Shown here: positions 26,537 to 36,100 of the stretch, in pieces | Layout: the number at the start of each line of letters is the position of its first letter | Position numbering within the stretch: position 1 is the first letter of the stretch | NCBI RefSeq assembly: GCF_014650455.1 | Contig: NZ_BMUZ01000025.1 | Coordinates: 1-36,627, forward strand | Length of the DNA stretch: 36,627 nt | Origin: Streptomyces xanthochromogenes | GTDB lineage: Bacteria; Actinomycetota; Actinomycetes; Streptomycetales; Streptomycetaceae | Direction of reading: 5' to 3' | Made by a program: the position numbers and the translations under genes | The notes under the pieces: model-generated | What the model saw: only the letters and a program-made list of their open reading frames with translations | Databases searched by the model: none | What the model was told of the DNA's origin: nothing

Positions 26537-26557
26537 AGCCGGTAGCCGGTAGCCGGT
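26537..26557. repeat. three tandem 7-base repeats
   Basis: AGCCGGT is repeated exactly three times just beyond the SARP gene stop. It may be simple slippage; no function is apparent. Confidence 0.7.
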
Positions 26558-26593
26558 CCGATGGTGTGCCGGGCGACCCGCCGCGCGTCCCCG

Positions 26594-28960
26594 TCAGCCG
26601 TTCGCCGCCGACAGCAGGAATTCGACGAGTCGCTCGCTGGAGACCCTGACCGGCTGGTCCAGGGTGACCGTGGTGGCGTGCCGCTTGCCGCCGGTCCAGT
26701 TGGGTTTGCGCAGTACCAGCTCGGGACCCGCGCAGGCGACCACGAACAGCGGGCAGGGCCCCGCCGACTCGGCGAGCCCCTCGATGGCGTCCAGCACGAA
26801 GTCGGTCGCATGGTGCAGATCGTCGATGCACAGCACGATGGGCTCGGTCCGGACGGCGGCGCGGAAGAACTCGCACCAGGCGCCCAGCACTTCCTCCGGG
26901 CACACCACGCGGAGCAGTGCTTCGGCACCGGTGTCGAGGAGGGCGAGGAGCGAGGACAGTATGCGGTCCGCGTCCGCGGAGAACAGCGAGCGCACCCGGT
27001 CGGAGAGCGCGGCGCGTACCGTCGCCTCGTCGTCGCCGGGCCGGACGCCGCAGTAGGCGGACAGGATTTGCGCCTGGGCCGCGAGCGCATCGTCCTGGGT
27101 CGCGGCCGGGGTGCGCCCGATCAGGACGACGGGTGCCTCCGAGCGGCCGGTCACCCAGTGCTCGAAGTCCCCCAGCAGCCGGCTCTTCCCGGTCCCGGAC
27201 TCACCGAGGACCGTGACCAGGTACGGCGCCGACCTGCGTTGGGTCCGCTTCATGAGCCCCCGCAGGACGTCGAGTTCACAGGACCCCTCCGTGTCCCCCG
27301 TCGGCCCCGGCCCGCCGTGTGCCTCGCGGACTCCCAGCACCTGCCAGCCCACGTCCGCCGGACGGCAGACGACGGCGTCACCGGCCGTCCGGCGGACGGC
27401 GTCGCTGACGAGCACGGCACCGGCGGGCACGCTGGACAGCAGCGCCTGGGACTCGTCGAGAACCGCGCCGACCACGGTCGGCGCGTCGGCGTGATCGCGC
27501 CTGGACACCAGCACACCGCCCCTGGTCACGGCGGTCTGCACCGTCAGCTCGGCCACCGCAGGACCGGACCCGTCGGACGCGTCCAGTACGTCGCGGATCG
27601 CCAGCGCCGCCAGCACGGCCTGTCGGGCGTCGTCGTCACCGTCCGCACGCGGCCCGCTCAACCCGAACAGCGCCAGGGTCACCGATCCGATGGACGCGGT
27701 CACCGTGCCGCCGAACCGCTCGACCTGCTTGCGCACGACGGATGCGGTGCCGTTCAGAAGCTGGTCGAGTTCCGCACTGTCGGCTCCGCCCAGCGTGGGG
27801 GCGAGCCAGGTGCGTATCGACAGCGCGCTGACCTGATGGCGGGTGACACTCGGCTGCCGCGCCGCCGCCTCGTCGGCCGACGGGTCGTCGGCGGGCGACC
27901 CACCCGGCGGCCTCTCGTTCGCCGACGCCCCGCCGGTCGACGCCGCTGCCGCCACCACCTCGGCCACCGGCGCGCGGCCCGTCACCACGTCACCCACCGG
28001 CGTACGGCCCGTCACCGTCTCGCTCGTCGGCGTTCGAACCGTCGGCTCGGCCGCATGGGTTCCCCAGGCCTCGGCGTTCGCCCCGCCGCCGACCGGAGCG
28101 ACCGACAGCACGGCCGGCCGGCGCTCCGTGGCCGCGCTGCCGTCCGCCGTCGTGAACGGCCGGCCCGCGCCCGGGGCGGGCCGGCACAGCTCGGGGTCCT
28201 GAGTGAGGATCGCCTGCTGGAGCTGCTGCAGGCCACGCCCGGGTTCGAGACCCAGGTCCTCGACCAGGGCGGTTCGTATGCGGCTGTACACGTTGAGCGC
28301 GTCCGCCTGTCTCCCGCACCGGTACAGAGCGAGCATGAGCTGACCGCACGACCGCTCCCTCAGCGGCTCGGTCTCGACCATCATCTCAAGGTCGGCGAGG
28401 ACCACATGGTGGCGGTTGCAGGCCAACTGGGCCTCGAAGTAGTCCTCCAGCACGTCAAGTCGCGCCTTCTGAACCGCCACCAGCTCGGGCCACTCGATTC
28501 CGGCCTCCACCAGATCGGCCAGGGCCGGTCCCCGCCACAACCCCAGTGCGTCGTGCAGGAGCGACGCCGCCGGCTCCGACGCGCCCTGAGCCAGTTTCTC
28601 CCGCCCCTCCCCCACCCATGCGTGGAACCGGTGCAGATCCACCTGTTCCGGAGCCACCCGCATCATGTAGCCGGGCGGCTGGGTCAGTAACGTCGCGTCG
28701 TGCTGGTCGGGGCCGCCGTTTCGTCTTGAGCCCGAGGAGAGGACGCCGCGCAGCCCGTACACCGCGTTCTGCAGGATCTTGCGCGACGTGGTGGGCGCGT
28801 CGTCCGCACCCCACAGTGCGTTCAGCAACTGGCTTGTGGCCACGACCTTGTTGGCCTGCAGCAACAGGAGCCCCAGCGTGGCGCGCTGCTTCGTGCCCCC
28901 CAGATTCACCGGCCCGTCGCTGCCGTCGACTTCCATAGGCCCCAGTATTCGGAACTGCAT
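26594..28960 (-). CDS. large SARP-family activator with cyclase-like and AAA domains
   Basis: A 788-aa regulator. The ATG at 28960 (MQFRILGPMEV) follows a G-rich Shine-Dalgarno. Residues 1-95 are the OmpR-type winged helix of SARPs (LGGTKQRATLGLLLLQANKVV, LLNALWG, LQNAVYGLRGVL). Residues 100-255 form the BTAD helical domain (GLWRGPALADL, LVAVQKARLDVLEDYFEAQL, LMLALYRCGRQADALNVY). A low-complexity linker with a repeated VTGRTPV-like motif follows. Residues about 373-560 resemble a class III nucleotide-cyclase fold (FGGTVTASIG...LALFG, then DDDARQAVLAALAIRDVL and SVPAGAVLVSDAVRR). It appears inactive because metal-binding Asp positions are lost (Ser426 in the GD motif). Residues 585-788 are an AAA ATPase with Walker A GESGTGKS (Lys592) and Walker B CIDDLHH (Asp713-Asp714). 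Leu91 is a TTA codon (28688-28690), suggesting bldA control. It is the likely pathway-specific activator. Confidence 0.9.
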   Translation of the reverse strand: MQFRILGPMEVDGSDGPVNLGGTKQRATLGLLLLQANKVVATSQLLNALWGADDAPTTSRKILQNAVYGLRGVLSSGSRRNGGPDQHDATLLTQPPGYMMRVAPEQVDLHRFHAWVGEGREKLAQGASEPAASLLHDALGLWRGPALADLVEAGIEWPELVAVQKARLDVLEDYFEAQLACNRHHVVLADLEMMVETEPLRERSCGQLMLALYRCGRQADALNVYSRIRTALVEDLGLEPGRGLQQLQQAILTQDPELCRPAPGAGRPFTTADGSAATERRPAVLSVAPVGGGANAEAWGTHAAEPTVRTPTSETVTGRTPVGDVVTGRAPVAEVVAAAASTGGASANERPPGGSPADDPSADEAAARQPSVTRHQVSALSIRTWLAPTLGGADSAELDQLLNGTASVVRKQVERFGGTVTASIGSVTLALFGLSGPRADGDDDARQAVLAALAIRDVLDASDGSGPAVAELTVQTAVTRGGVLVSRRDHADAPTVVGAVLDESQALLSSVPAGAVLVSDAVRRTAGDAVVCRPADVGWQVLGVREAHGGPGPTGDTEGSCELDVLRGLMKRTQRRSAPYLVTVLGESGTGKSRLLGDFEHWVTGRSEAPVVLIGRTPAATQDDALAAQAQILSAYCGVRPGDDEATVRAALSDRVRSLFSADADRILSSLLALLDTGAEALLRVVCPEEVLGAWCEFFRAAVRTEPIVLCIDDLHHATDFVLDAIEGLAESAGPCPLFVVACAGPELVLRKPNWTGGKRHATTVTLDQPVRVSSERLVEFLLSAANG

Positions 28961-28988
28961 CGCGCCCCCAACCCCACGCAACCGATGA

Positions 28989-29057
28989 CTCGAATCCCCG
29001 AACACACCCAGGGAGTGGTCAATTCCGATCACTATCGTGCAGCAGCGTGCTCGAATC
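28989..29057. promoter_or_regulatory. region upstream of the SARP gene with a repeated CTCGAATC
   Basis: The gap between the phosphopantetheinyl transferase stop and the SARP start is comparatively AT-rich. It contains CTCGAATC twice (28989-28996 and 29050-29057). On the minus strand each copy holds the TTCGAG core seen in some SARP sites. A promoter with autoregulation is possible, but the spacing is not the usual 11 bases. Confidence 0.25.
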
Positions 29058-29068
29058 ACACACAAAAC

Positions 29069-29761
29069 TCACACAAGCGCCCCGGCAGCCGACGCGCGGC
29101 GAGCGAGCGCGATGGTGGTCAGCAACACGTCGTGCCGGAGCAGCCAGCGCCCCTCGAAGCCGGTCAGCCGTCCTCCGTCGAACACGGGGCCCGGCACCAG
29201 CAGGCGCGCCTGGAAGGTGCCCTCGTCCGGGTCGACGGTGACGACCGCCTGGTCGAAGTCCAGCGACCGTCCGGTCAGCGGGAACCATGCCTTGTACACA
29301 CTCTCCTTGGCGCTGAACACCAGCCGGTCCCAGTGGACTTCGGGTCGACGTGCCCGCAACACGGGCAGTCGGGCCCGCTCCTCGGCCACCGTCACCAGGT
29401 CCCGTGCCCCGTCGGTCCTGATCGGCAGGTTGGGCTCGGCGTCGATGCCGATCGCCACCACGTCCTCGGTGCGGGCCACCGCGGCCGCACGGTAACCCAC
29501 GCAGTGCGTCATGCTGCCGACCACTCCCGCAGGCCACCCGGGGGCGCCCCGCAGGCCGGGCAGTATCGGCACGGAGGCGACTCCGAGCTGCCCCAGCGCC
29601 CGCCTCGCACACGCGCGTACGGTGGTGAACTCGCGGCGGCGGCGGGGCACCGACCCGGCCACCAGCTCGTCCTCCGCGGGAAAGAGGCCCGAGCTCGGCT
29701 CGTCCTCGAAGGACTCCGCGAACGCCGTCGGCTCGGACAGCAGCAGCTCGATCACCGGCAC
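29069..29761 (-). CDS. 4'-phosphopantetheinyl transferase (Sfp/EntD type)
   Basis: A 230-aa enzyme that would load phosphopantetheine from CoA onto the serine of the PKS ACP domains. The start is a GTG at 29761 with GGGGGA upstream. Family motifs are present: GVVGSMTHCVGYRAAAVA, then GIDAEPN with Asp107 and Glu109 (magnesium), and FSAKESVYKAW with Lys152 and Glu153. The length and motif order fit the EntD-like group common beside actinobacterial PKS and NRPS clusters. It lies 55 bases after the type II thioesterase on the same strand and is probably in the same operon. Nothing is missing from the catalytic core. Confidence 0.92.
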   Translation of the reverse strand: MPVIELLLSEPTAFAESFEDEPSSGLFPAEDELVAGSVPRRRREFTTVRACARRALGQLGVASVPILPGLRGAPGWPAGVVGSMTHCVGYRAAAVARTEDVVAIGIDAEPNLPIRTDGARDLVTVAEERARLPVLRARRPEVHWDRLVFSAKESVYKAWFPLTGRSLDFDQAVVTVDPDEGTFQARLLVPGPVFDGGRLTGFEGRWLLRHDVLLTTIALARRASAAGALV

Positions 29762-29816
29762 CGACCCGTTCCCCCGGCTGCCGTTCTCCCTCCCATGACG
29801 CGTGGCACGGGGGCCG

Positions 29817-30602
29817 CTACTTTCCGGGGAAGGTCGCCGTGGCCGGGGCGAAGCGGCTCAGGGCGGCGGTGAGGGTCGCGGCCACCCGCGGCAGGTGACT
29901 GTCGAGGTAGAAGTGGCCTCCGGGAAAAACGTGTGTGCGTGTGGTCGCCGTGGTGAAGTCGGCCCAGGCCGCAGCCTGTTCCACGGTGACCACCGGATCG
30001 CTGTCTCCGATCAGCACGGTGACCGGCGTGTCCAGCGGCTCACGCGGCTGCCAGGCGTACGAGCCGATCGCCCGGTAGTCGGCGCGCAGCGCGGGCATGA
30101 CCATGTCCCGCATCTCCGGGTCGTCGAGGACCTGCGGGGAGGCGCCGCCGAGCCGGCGCACCGCCGCCAGAATGTCGGCGTCGGTCCGCAGTTGGTCGTG
30201 GAGCCGGGGCCGCGGGGCGGGCGCCCCGCGGCCGGAGAGGATCAGGGCTGCGGGTCCGCGCAGGTGCCGTTCGTCGAGACGGCAGGCCGTCTCGTAGGCG
30301 AGCACCGCGCCCATGCTGTGGCCGAAGAAGGCGTACGGCTTCTCGGTCTGCCCGCGCATCTCGTCGGCCAGGGCTTCCGCCATCCGTCCGATGTCCTCGA
30401 TGGGCGCCTCGCGACGGCGGTCCTGACGTCCTGGGTACTGCACGGCCAGTACGTCTACGGCCGGTGTCAGTGCGGTGGCCAGCGAGAGGTAGGAACTGGC
30501 CGCGCCACCCGCGTGCGGGAAGCAGATCAGCCGTATGGCATCGGCGGCCGGGCGGGGGCCTCCGCCCGGCGGGGTGAACCTGCGAAGCCACTCGTTGCCC
30601 AC
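29817..30602 (-). CDS. type II thioesterase
   Basis: A 261-aa editing thioesterase with the alpha/beta-hydrolase fold. The GTG at 30602 is chosen because AAGGGAG lies a few bases upstream; the frame is open further but without a better signal. Motifs are RLICFPHAGGAASSYLSLATAL (oxyanion region), AVQYPGRQDRRRE and AFFGHSMGAVLAYE with Ser96. IGDSDPVV carries Asp202 and GGHFYLDSH carries His230, completing a Ser-Asp-His triad. Such enzymes remove stalled or wrong acyl groups from ACPs. Here the PKS has a reductase instead of a C-terminal thioesterase, so this protein is for proofreading rather than product release. It lies between the TetR-like regulator and the phosphopantetheinyl transferase. 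Confidence 0.92.
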   Translation of the reverse strand: MGNEWLRRFTPPGGGPRPAADAIRLICFPHAGGAASSYLSLATALTPAVDVLAVQYPGRQDRRREAPIEDIGRMAEALADEMRGQTEKPYAFFGHSMGAVLAYETACRLDERHLRGPAALILSGRGAPAPRPRLHDQLRTDADILAAVRRLGGASPQVLDDPEMRDMVMPALRADYRAIGSYAWQPREPLDTPVTVLIGDSDPVVTVEQAAAWADFTTATTRTHVFPGGHFYLDSHLPRVAATLTAALSRFAPATATFPGK

Positions 30603-30704
30603 GTCAACTCCCTTGTCACGGTGCTCGGCCCGTTGCGAGCCGGGCTTCGCCCATGATGCGCGGCGCTGTTCAAGGGAGGCACAAAGTACGCACAACCGGC
30701 CTGC

Positions 30705-31388
30705 TCAGGCCACTCCGCAGACCTGCTGCAACCGGGTGTCGGGGGCCCAACTCACGTCCGCAGCCCCGGGTATCGCGGGCGAGCCCTCGGGAATGAGCCC
30801 ACCGAGCACCACCTCTGTCACGAGTCCGGGCAGCAGCAACTGCCAGAACTGCGTGATCACACGGCAGGAACGCCATGCTTCGTCCTTGCCACCGAGGACT
30901 TCGAGGCCGGCCACGACAGCGGTGATGGCGGACACCGGGCCCTCCAGCGCCACGTCGGGTGCGAGGCTGCCCTGGTCCCGCGCCACGGTGAGAACCAGTT
31001 GGATCCAGTCCTGCCACTGCTCCCACAGATTGACGACGCCCTGCCAGGTGGCGTCACGGCCGAGGCCGAAGCCCGCTCGCAGGACCGGGTCGGCCGCCAG
31101 GCCGCGCACCAGCGCGTGCGAGGCGTCGATGAGCAGTTGCACAGGTGCCGGGTGCCGGAGCGGAACTCCGCCCGTGATGAACAACAGGGCCTGCGCGGCG
31201 GCGAGTTCGACGGCCTCGCCCAGCACCTGCTTGTTCTTGAAGTGGAAATGCAGTCCACCCGTGCTGACACCGGCCCCGGAACTGATGGTGACGATGGAGG
31301 ATTCCGCGAATCCCGAACGGTCGATCACCTCGGCGGCCGAACGGATCAAGTCTTGGCGTGTGCACAGCGAGCGGTACTGCTTGGTCAT
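30705..31388 (-). CDS. TetR-family, gamma-butyrolactone-receptor-like regulator
   Basis: A 227-aa repressor-type protein. The ATG at 31388 is preceded by a GGAG about seven bases away; the longer open frame to 31994 has no protein-like sequence. Residues 8-55 are the TetR helix-turn-helix (TRQDLIRSAAEVIDRSGF, SIVTISSGAGVSTGGLHFHFKNKQVL). The combination of MTKQ-R---TRQ at the start, G-L-FHF-NK, and the ligand-domain pattern PVQLLIDASHALVRGLAADPVLRAGF is that of the ScbR/ArpA receptor family rather than generic TetR. Whether it binds a butyrolactone or is a pseudo-receptor answering to the end product cannot be decided. No butyrolactone synthase gene is in the window. Likely targets are its own promoter and the SARP. 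Palindromes upstream are candidate operators. Confidence 0.85.
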   Translation of the reverse strand: MTKQYRSLCTRQDLIRSAAEVIDRSGFAESSIVTISSGAGVSTGGLHFHFKNKQVLGEAVELAAAQALLFITGGVPLRHPAPVQLLIDASHALVRGLAADPVLRAGFGLGRDATWQGVVNLWEQWQDWIQLVLTVARDQGSLAPDVALEGPVSAITAVVAGLEVLGGKDEAWRSCRVITQFWQLLLPGLVTEVVLGGLIPEGSPAIPGAADVSWAPDTRLQQVCGVA

Positions 31389-31432
31389 GGAGGACTCCGG
31401 AGGGGCGTTGATCGACTGGTTGGTGCGCACAA

Positions 31433-31447
31433 CGACGTGCCACGTCG
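31433..31447. promoter_or_regulatory. perfect palindrome before the TetR-like gene
   Basis: CGACGTG-c-CACGTCG, 45 bases upstream of the TetR-like start codon. It is well placed to be a repressor operator, although it does not match the usual butyrolactone-receptor site. Confidence 0.35.
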
Positions 31448-31574
31448 CCGCGTGCTGAATCGTCGGCCGAGGGCAGCCGTTCGAGACCGGTGGCCGGACC
31501 GTCGGCCGTCGGGTGAAGCCGCGCCTATGTGGCCGCCCATATAACCGCATGCGCACCGGGTATGCACACGCTGC

Positions 31575-31591
31575 AACCGGAATGGCCGGTT
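31575..31591. promoter_or_regulatory. ARE-like inverted repeat upstream of the TetR-like gene
   Basis: AACCGG-aatgg-CCGGTT lies 187 bases before the TetR-like start. An AACCGG/CCGGTT core resembles autoregulatory elements bound by butyrolactone receptors. Otherwise the 31389-31950 stretch has no gene I can support. Confidence 0.35.
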
Positions 31592-31950
31592 TCACCGACC
31601 GGAACGTCCACGCACAGCTGGCGCATTGTCGACCCCCGCCACCACCCGGACTGCCCGACGTGCGGGCGGGCGGACGTGGGCGGCGCGACCGTCGGCGGCG
31701 CAGGGTTCGGGGCTCTGCCCTCGTCGGGCCGTCACCGACGTCGATCGGAATACGGGCTCCGGTCCTGACGCCGATCGCCACGGCCACCTGCCGAAGCCCG
31801 CTGCGTGCCGAGTCGAGTGGCTCGTTCTGGTCCCGGAGGGAGAGTACGGCCGGGCGGCAGACCTGGCCTTCGTACCCCGACACCGACACTGGGCACGGGC
31901 TTCCCGGCGGGACGAACTTCGGGGCGGCCTCCGGTCGCTGCCCCTCGATG

Positions 31951-31999
31951 CGGCGTTGCCCCGGTTCCCGCCGACGGGGCAGGAACCGGGGCAACGCCG
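31951..31999 (-). terminator. second hairpin after the terminal PKS
   Basis: Perfect 18-base arms CGGCGTTGCCCCGGTTCC (31951-31968) and its complement (31982-31999) around a 13-base loop. With the hairpin at 32015-32052 it forms a tandem terminator between the PKS and the regulator gene. Confidence 0.65.
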
Positions 32000-32014
32000 A
32001 TCACCCTACGAACC

Positions 32015-32052
32015 GTGGGCCTGCCGGAGGCCAAGTCCGTCGGCAGGCCCAC
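32015..32052 (-). terminator. first hairpin after the terminal PKS
   Basis: Perfect 12-base arms GTGGGCCTGCCG (32015-32026) and CGGCAGGCCCAC (32041-32052), 30 bases downstream of the PKS stop codon on the minus strand. Confidence 0.65.
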
Positions 32053-32082
32053 AGGCCCGGGACCGGACGCCCAGAGTCCAGG

Positions 32083-33190
32083 TCAGGACCGAGCGGCCGT
32101 GGCGGGCGGGAAGTGCCCCGTCCGCGCGAAGTAACCGACGTACTTGGCGAAGAGTTCTTCCGTCACCGGCGGGCAGACGATGCCGCTGCCCGCCAATGCG
32201 GCTTCGGTCTCCGTGGTGTCCATCGGCGGGTAGAACGCGTCGGTGTCCCCCGTCATCATCTCGAAGGCGTGCAGCAGCGGAACGATCGCGTTGGCCGGGT
32301 CCCCGTGCACCCGGTCCCGCCACGCGTCCCAGTCCACGTCGTCCAGCGGATAGCCGAGCGAACGCAGCCGGCGCACACACTCCTGCAGGGTCACCGAACT
32401 CGGGTTGAACAGGTGGAACGTCCGGCCGTCGGCATCGGGCCGGCGCGAGATGTGGAGGATGGCCGCGCTTACGTAGTCCACCGGCAGCAGATGGAACCGC
32501 CCGCCGACCTCCGCCGGCACCGCGCCCGCCTGGATGAGCCCCTTCATGCTCAGCCATACGAAGTCACTGGTCTGGCAGGCACCGTTCTCCTGGTCTCCGG
32601 AGATGACGTCGACGCGGTAGACGGAGACGGGAAGCCCCCTGTTTCGGGCGATGCCGATGAGCTGCTCCGCGACCCACTTGCTCTGGAGATAGCCACTCGG
32701 CAGTTTCTCGGCGGGGCCGGTCGGATCACTCACCTTCAGCGGTACGCCCGCGACCGCCGCACCGGCGAAGACCCCGACGGTCGACACATAGTGCACCGGT
32801 ACGGTTCGGTGGCGCGCCGCCAGCCGCAGGACCTCCTCGGTTCCCAGCACATTGGCGTTCTTGAGGGTTTGGTAGGGGTGCAGCCAGTGGACCTGGGCGC
32901 CGTTGTGGTAGACGACGTCGACCGTCTCGGCCAGGTGGTCGAAGTCCGCGGAGGACAGTCCGAGGCGCGGGCGCGCCAGGTCACCCACGACGATCCTGAC
33001 GCGCCCGGGGTCCAGTGCGTCCTGCGCGCCGTAGCGCTCCATGCTCGCCCGCAGCCGGGCGAATGCCTGTGACTCGTCACTGCCCCGCACCAGGCAGTGG
33101 ATGACCGCGTCGGTCGTCCGGAGCAGGTCACGCAGCAGGAACGTACCGAGGAACCCGCTCGCGCCCGTGAGCAGCACGTCGCGTGGGTCG
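32083..33190 (-). other. C-terminal thioester reductase (TR) release domain
   Basis: An NAD(P)H-dependent reductase fused after the last ACP. The nucleotide-binding loop GASGFLGTFLL, the RGSDESQAFARLR segment and the catalytic YLQSK are intact. The domain ends in the helical substrate region (FHLLPVDYVSAAILHIS, LQECVRRLRSLGYPLDDVDWDAW). Two-electron reduction gives the aldehyde that the neighbouring aminotransferase can use. Confidence 0.9.
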
Positions 33191-36100
33191 GTGACGACGG
33201 GAACGACGTCGGCCGCCGGGCGGATGTCGTCCGCCAGTCGCACCTCCGCACCGAAGTCGAAGCTGTCCCGGCCCGCCGTGGCATCGTCGGGCCGTTCCTG
33301 GAGCAGCTCGCCACGGAGGTAGGCGGCCAGCGCCGCGGGGGTGGGATGGTCGAACACCAAGGTGGCGGGGAGCCGGAGACCGACGAGCGCATTGAGGCGG
33401 TTGCGCAGCTCCACCCCGGTCAGGGAGTCGAACCCGAGCGCCGGGAAGGGCTGTTGCTCGTCGAGACGCGTGGCGTCCGCGTGGCCGAGCACCCCCGCGA
33501 TCTCGGCCAGGACGGCCGCGTTCAGGAGCTGGCGCTGCTCGGCTTCGGGCAGCGCGGCGAGCCGCTCGGCGAGCGGTTCGACGTCGGCGCCGGAGTCCCG
33601 CACCTTGCGCCGCGGCGTGGTCCGCACGAGCCCGCGCAGCAGGGCCGGGACATCGCCCTGTCGCCGCACGGCCGTGACATCGATGGGTGAGGCCACCGGC
33701 GCCGGCCGGCCCCGGCGGAGCGCCAGGTCGAGCAGCACGGGCCCCGAGTCGAAGGTGACCGGACGGAAGCCGCTGCGGGCGATGCGCTTGAGGTCGGCCT
33801 CCTCAAGTCCGCCCGAGATACCGCCTTCCTGTGACCACAGCCCCCAGGCGAGCGACGTCGCGGTGAGTCCCGACGCGGCGCGCCGGTGCGCCAGGCCGTC
33901 CAGGAAGGAGTTGGCCGCCGCGTAGGTGGACTGGCCCGGTCCTCCCAGTACCGCCGCGATCGAGGAGAACAGCACGAATGCCGAAAGGTCCATGTCACGG
34001 GTCAGGTCGTGCAGATGCCAGGCGGCGTCCACCTTCGGGCGCAGCACGGCGGCGAGGCGCTCGGGAGTCTGGCCCTCGACCAGCCCGTCGTCCAGAACGC
34101 CGGCCGCGTGGATCACTCCGGTCAGCGGGTGCCGCTCCGGCAGGGCGGACAACAGCGCGGCCAGCTCCGCACGGTTCGCCACGTCACAGGCGGCGATCGT
34201 CACCTGCGCGCCGAGCGCCTCCAGTTCGCGCGCCAACTCCCTTGCTCCGGAGGCATCTTGACCACGTCGACTGGTGAGCAGCAGGTGCCCGACTCCGTGC
34301 ACACGCACCAGGTGACGTGCGAAGAGAGCGCCGAGCGATCCCGTACCGCCGGTGATGAGTACGGTTCCCGAGGCGTCCCACCGCGCCGAGTGATCCGTGT
34401 CGACGGTGTTCTCGTCGCGTTGGAGGCGGGGGGCGAGGAGCCGTCCCGACCGGATGGCGACCTGCGGCTCGCCCGCGGCGAGGAGAGCTGCCGGTGATAC
34501 GCCGAGGAATCCATCGCCGACGTATGCGCCCGCGCCTGTGTTGCCCGTGTCACCCATGACGTCGGTGTCGGTGTCGGTGTCGACGAGGACGATGCGGCCG
34601 GGGGCCTCCGACTGCGCCGAGCGCAGCAGACCCCACACAGCGGTCGCGGTCGGGTCGACCAGATCCGTGTCCCGCACCCGCATGGCATCCCTCGTGACGA
34701 CGACCAGCGGGGTGCCGGCGAGCCGGTCATCCGCGAGCCACTGCTGCACGAGTCCGAGCACGCGACGCGTGACGTCGTGTGCCGAGGCGACCATGTCGGA
34801 GCCTGCGAACGGTGCCGGCCGGAGCACCACCGCGTCGATCGGCACACCGGAAGCGATCGCTTGCGCGATCTCCTCCGGCTCACTGAAGCGCGGGCCGCCG
34901 AGCTCGGGGCCGCCGGCCTCCGTGCCGTCCCACACGCCCCACCGCACCGTCTCGCCGGCCGACCTCAGGGGCACCGGTGCCCAGTCGACGCGGAAGAGGC
35001 TGTCGCCCGCCCGCGCCGCCGCGTCCCCGACCTCGTCGCTGCCGGTCGGCCGGGTCTCGACGGAGTCGATGGAGGCGACGGGTGCGCCCGCCCGGTCGGC
35101 CAGCACCACGGCGCCGACGCGATCGCCGTCCAGGGTCAGCCGGGCGCGCAGGACCGATGCCCCGCTCGCGTGCAACCGCACCCCGCGGTAGGCCGATACG
35201 ACCCGGGCCCTGCCGTCGGGCACGCCTTGGCGAGCGGGGAGAAGCGCGGTGTGGAGCGCCGCGTCGAGCAGCGCCGGGTGGAGCAGGTAGCCCTCGGCGT
35301 CCGCCCGCGCCTCCTCGTCGAGGGCGAGCTCGGCGAACACCTCGTCGCCCAGACGCCAGGCGGCTTTCAGGGATCGGAAAGCGGAGCTGTACCGGGCACC
35401 CGTACGCGCGAGTTGCCCGTACACCTCGTCGGGGTCCAGCGGCTCCGCCTCCGAGGGGGGCCACGAGGTGAGACCGTCCGCGCTGCCGGGCCCCTGCAGG
35501 CTCAGCAGACCGTGCGCGTGCAGGGTCCACGGCACGTCGGCCTCGTCGGGCCTCGCATGGATGGTCACCGGCCGCCGGCCGTCCTCGGGCGCCCCCACAG
35601 CGACCTGTATGCGTACGGTCCCGCGCTCTGGAATGACGAGCGGCACCGCCGTGTCCAACTCGTCCAGGACGTCGCAGCCGACCTCGTCGCCCGCGCGCAC
35701 CGCGAGTTCCACGAAGGCGGATGCCGGCAGGACGACCGATCCGTCGAGGACGTGGCCCGCCAGCCACGGGTGTGTGCGCAGCGAGACACGACTGGTGAAC
35801 AATGCCTCGGCCTCGGCGGTGACGCCGATGGCCGCTCCGAGGAGAGGATGACCGACGTCCCGCAGGCCGTGGTGCGCCGGATCTCCGTTGTCCGGCGAGG
35901 CCTCGATCCAGTACCGCTCGCGCTGGAAGGCGTATGTCGGCAGCGGGACGCGGCGGGCGCCGGTGCCCGCGAAGAACGCCTCCCAGTCCACCCGCACGCC
36001 GTGGCTGTGCAGCCGTCCAAGGGCGGTGACGGTCGACTCCGCCTCTGGCGAATCGCGGCGCAGCAACGGCACGATCGCCCCGGTCGCGGCGGCCCCGGCC

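Noticed and set aside
26561..28690. 709-codon plus-strand open frame opposite the SARP gene
   Set aside because: It is the antisense shadow of a gene with recognisable SARP, BTAD and AAA motifs; its own translation has no family pattern.
31389..31950. N-terminal extension of the TetR-like frame to 31994 and a 79-codon plus-strand frame at 31529
   Set aside because: Neither shows protein-family features or a ribosome binding site; the ATG at 31388 gives a normal-length receptor.
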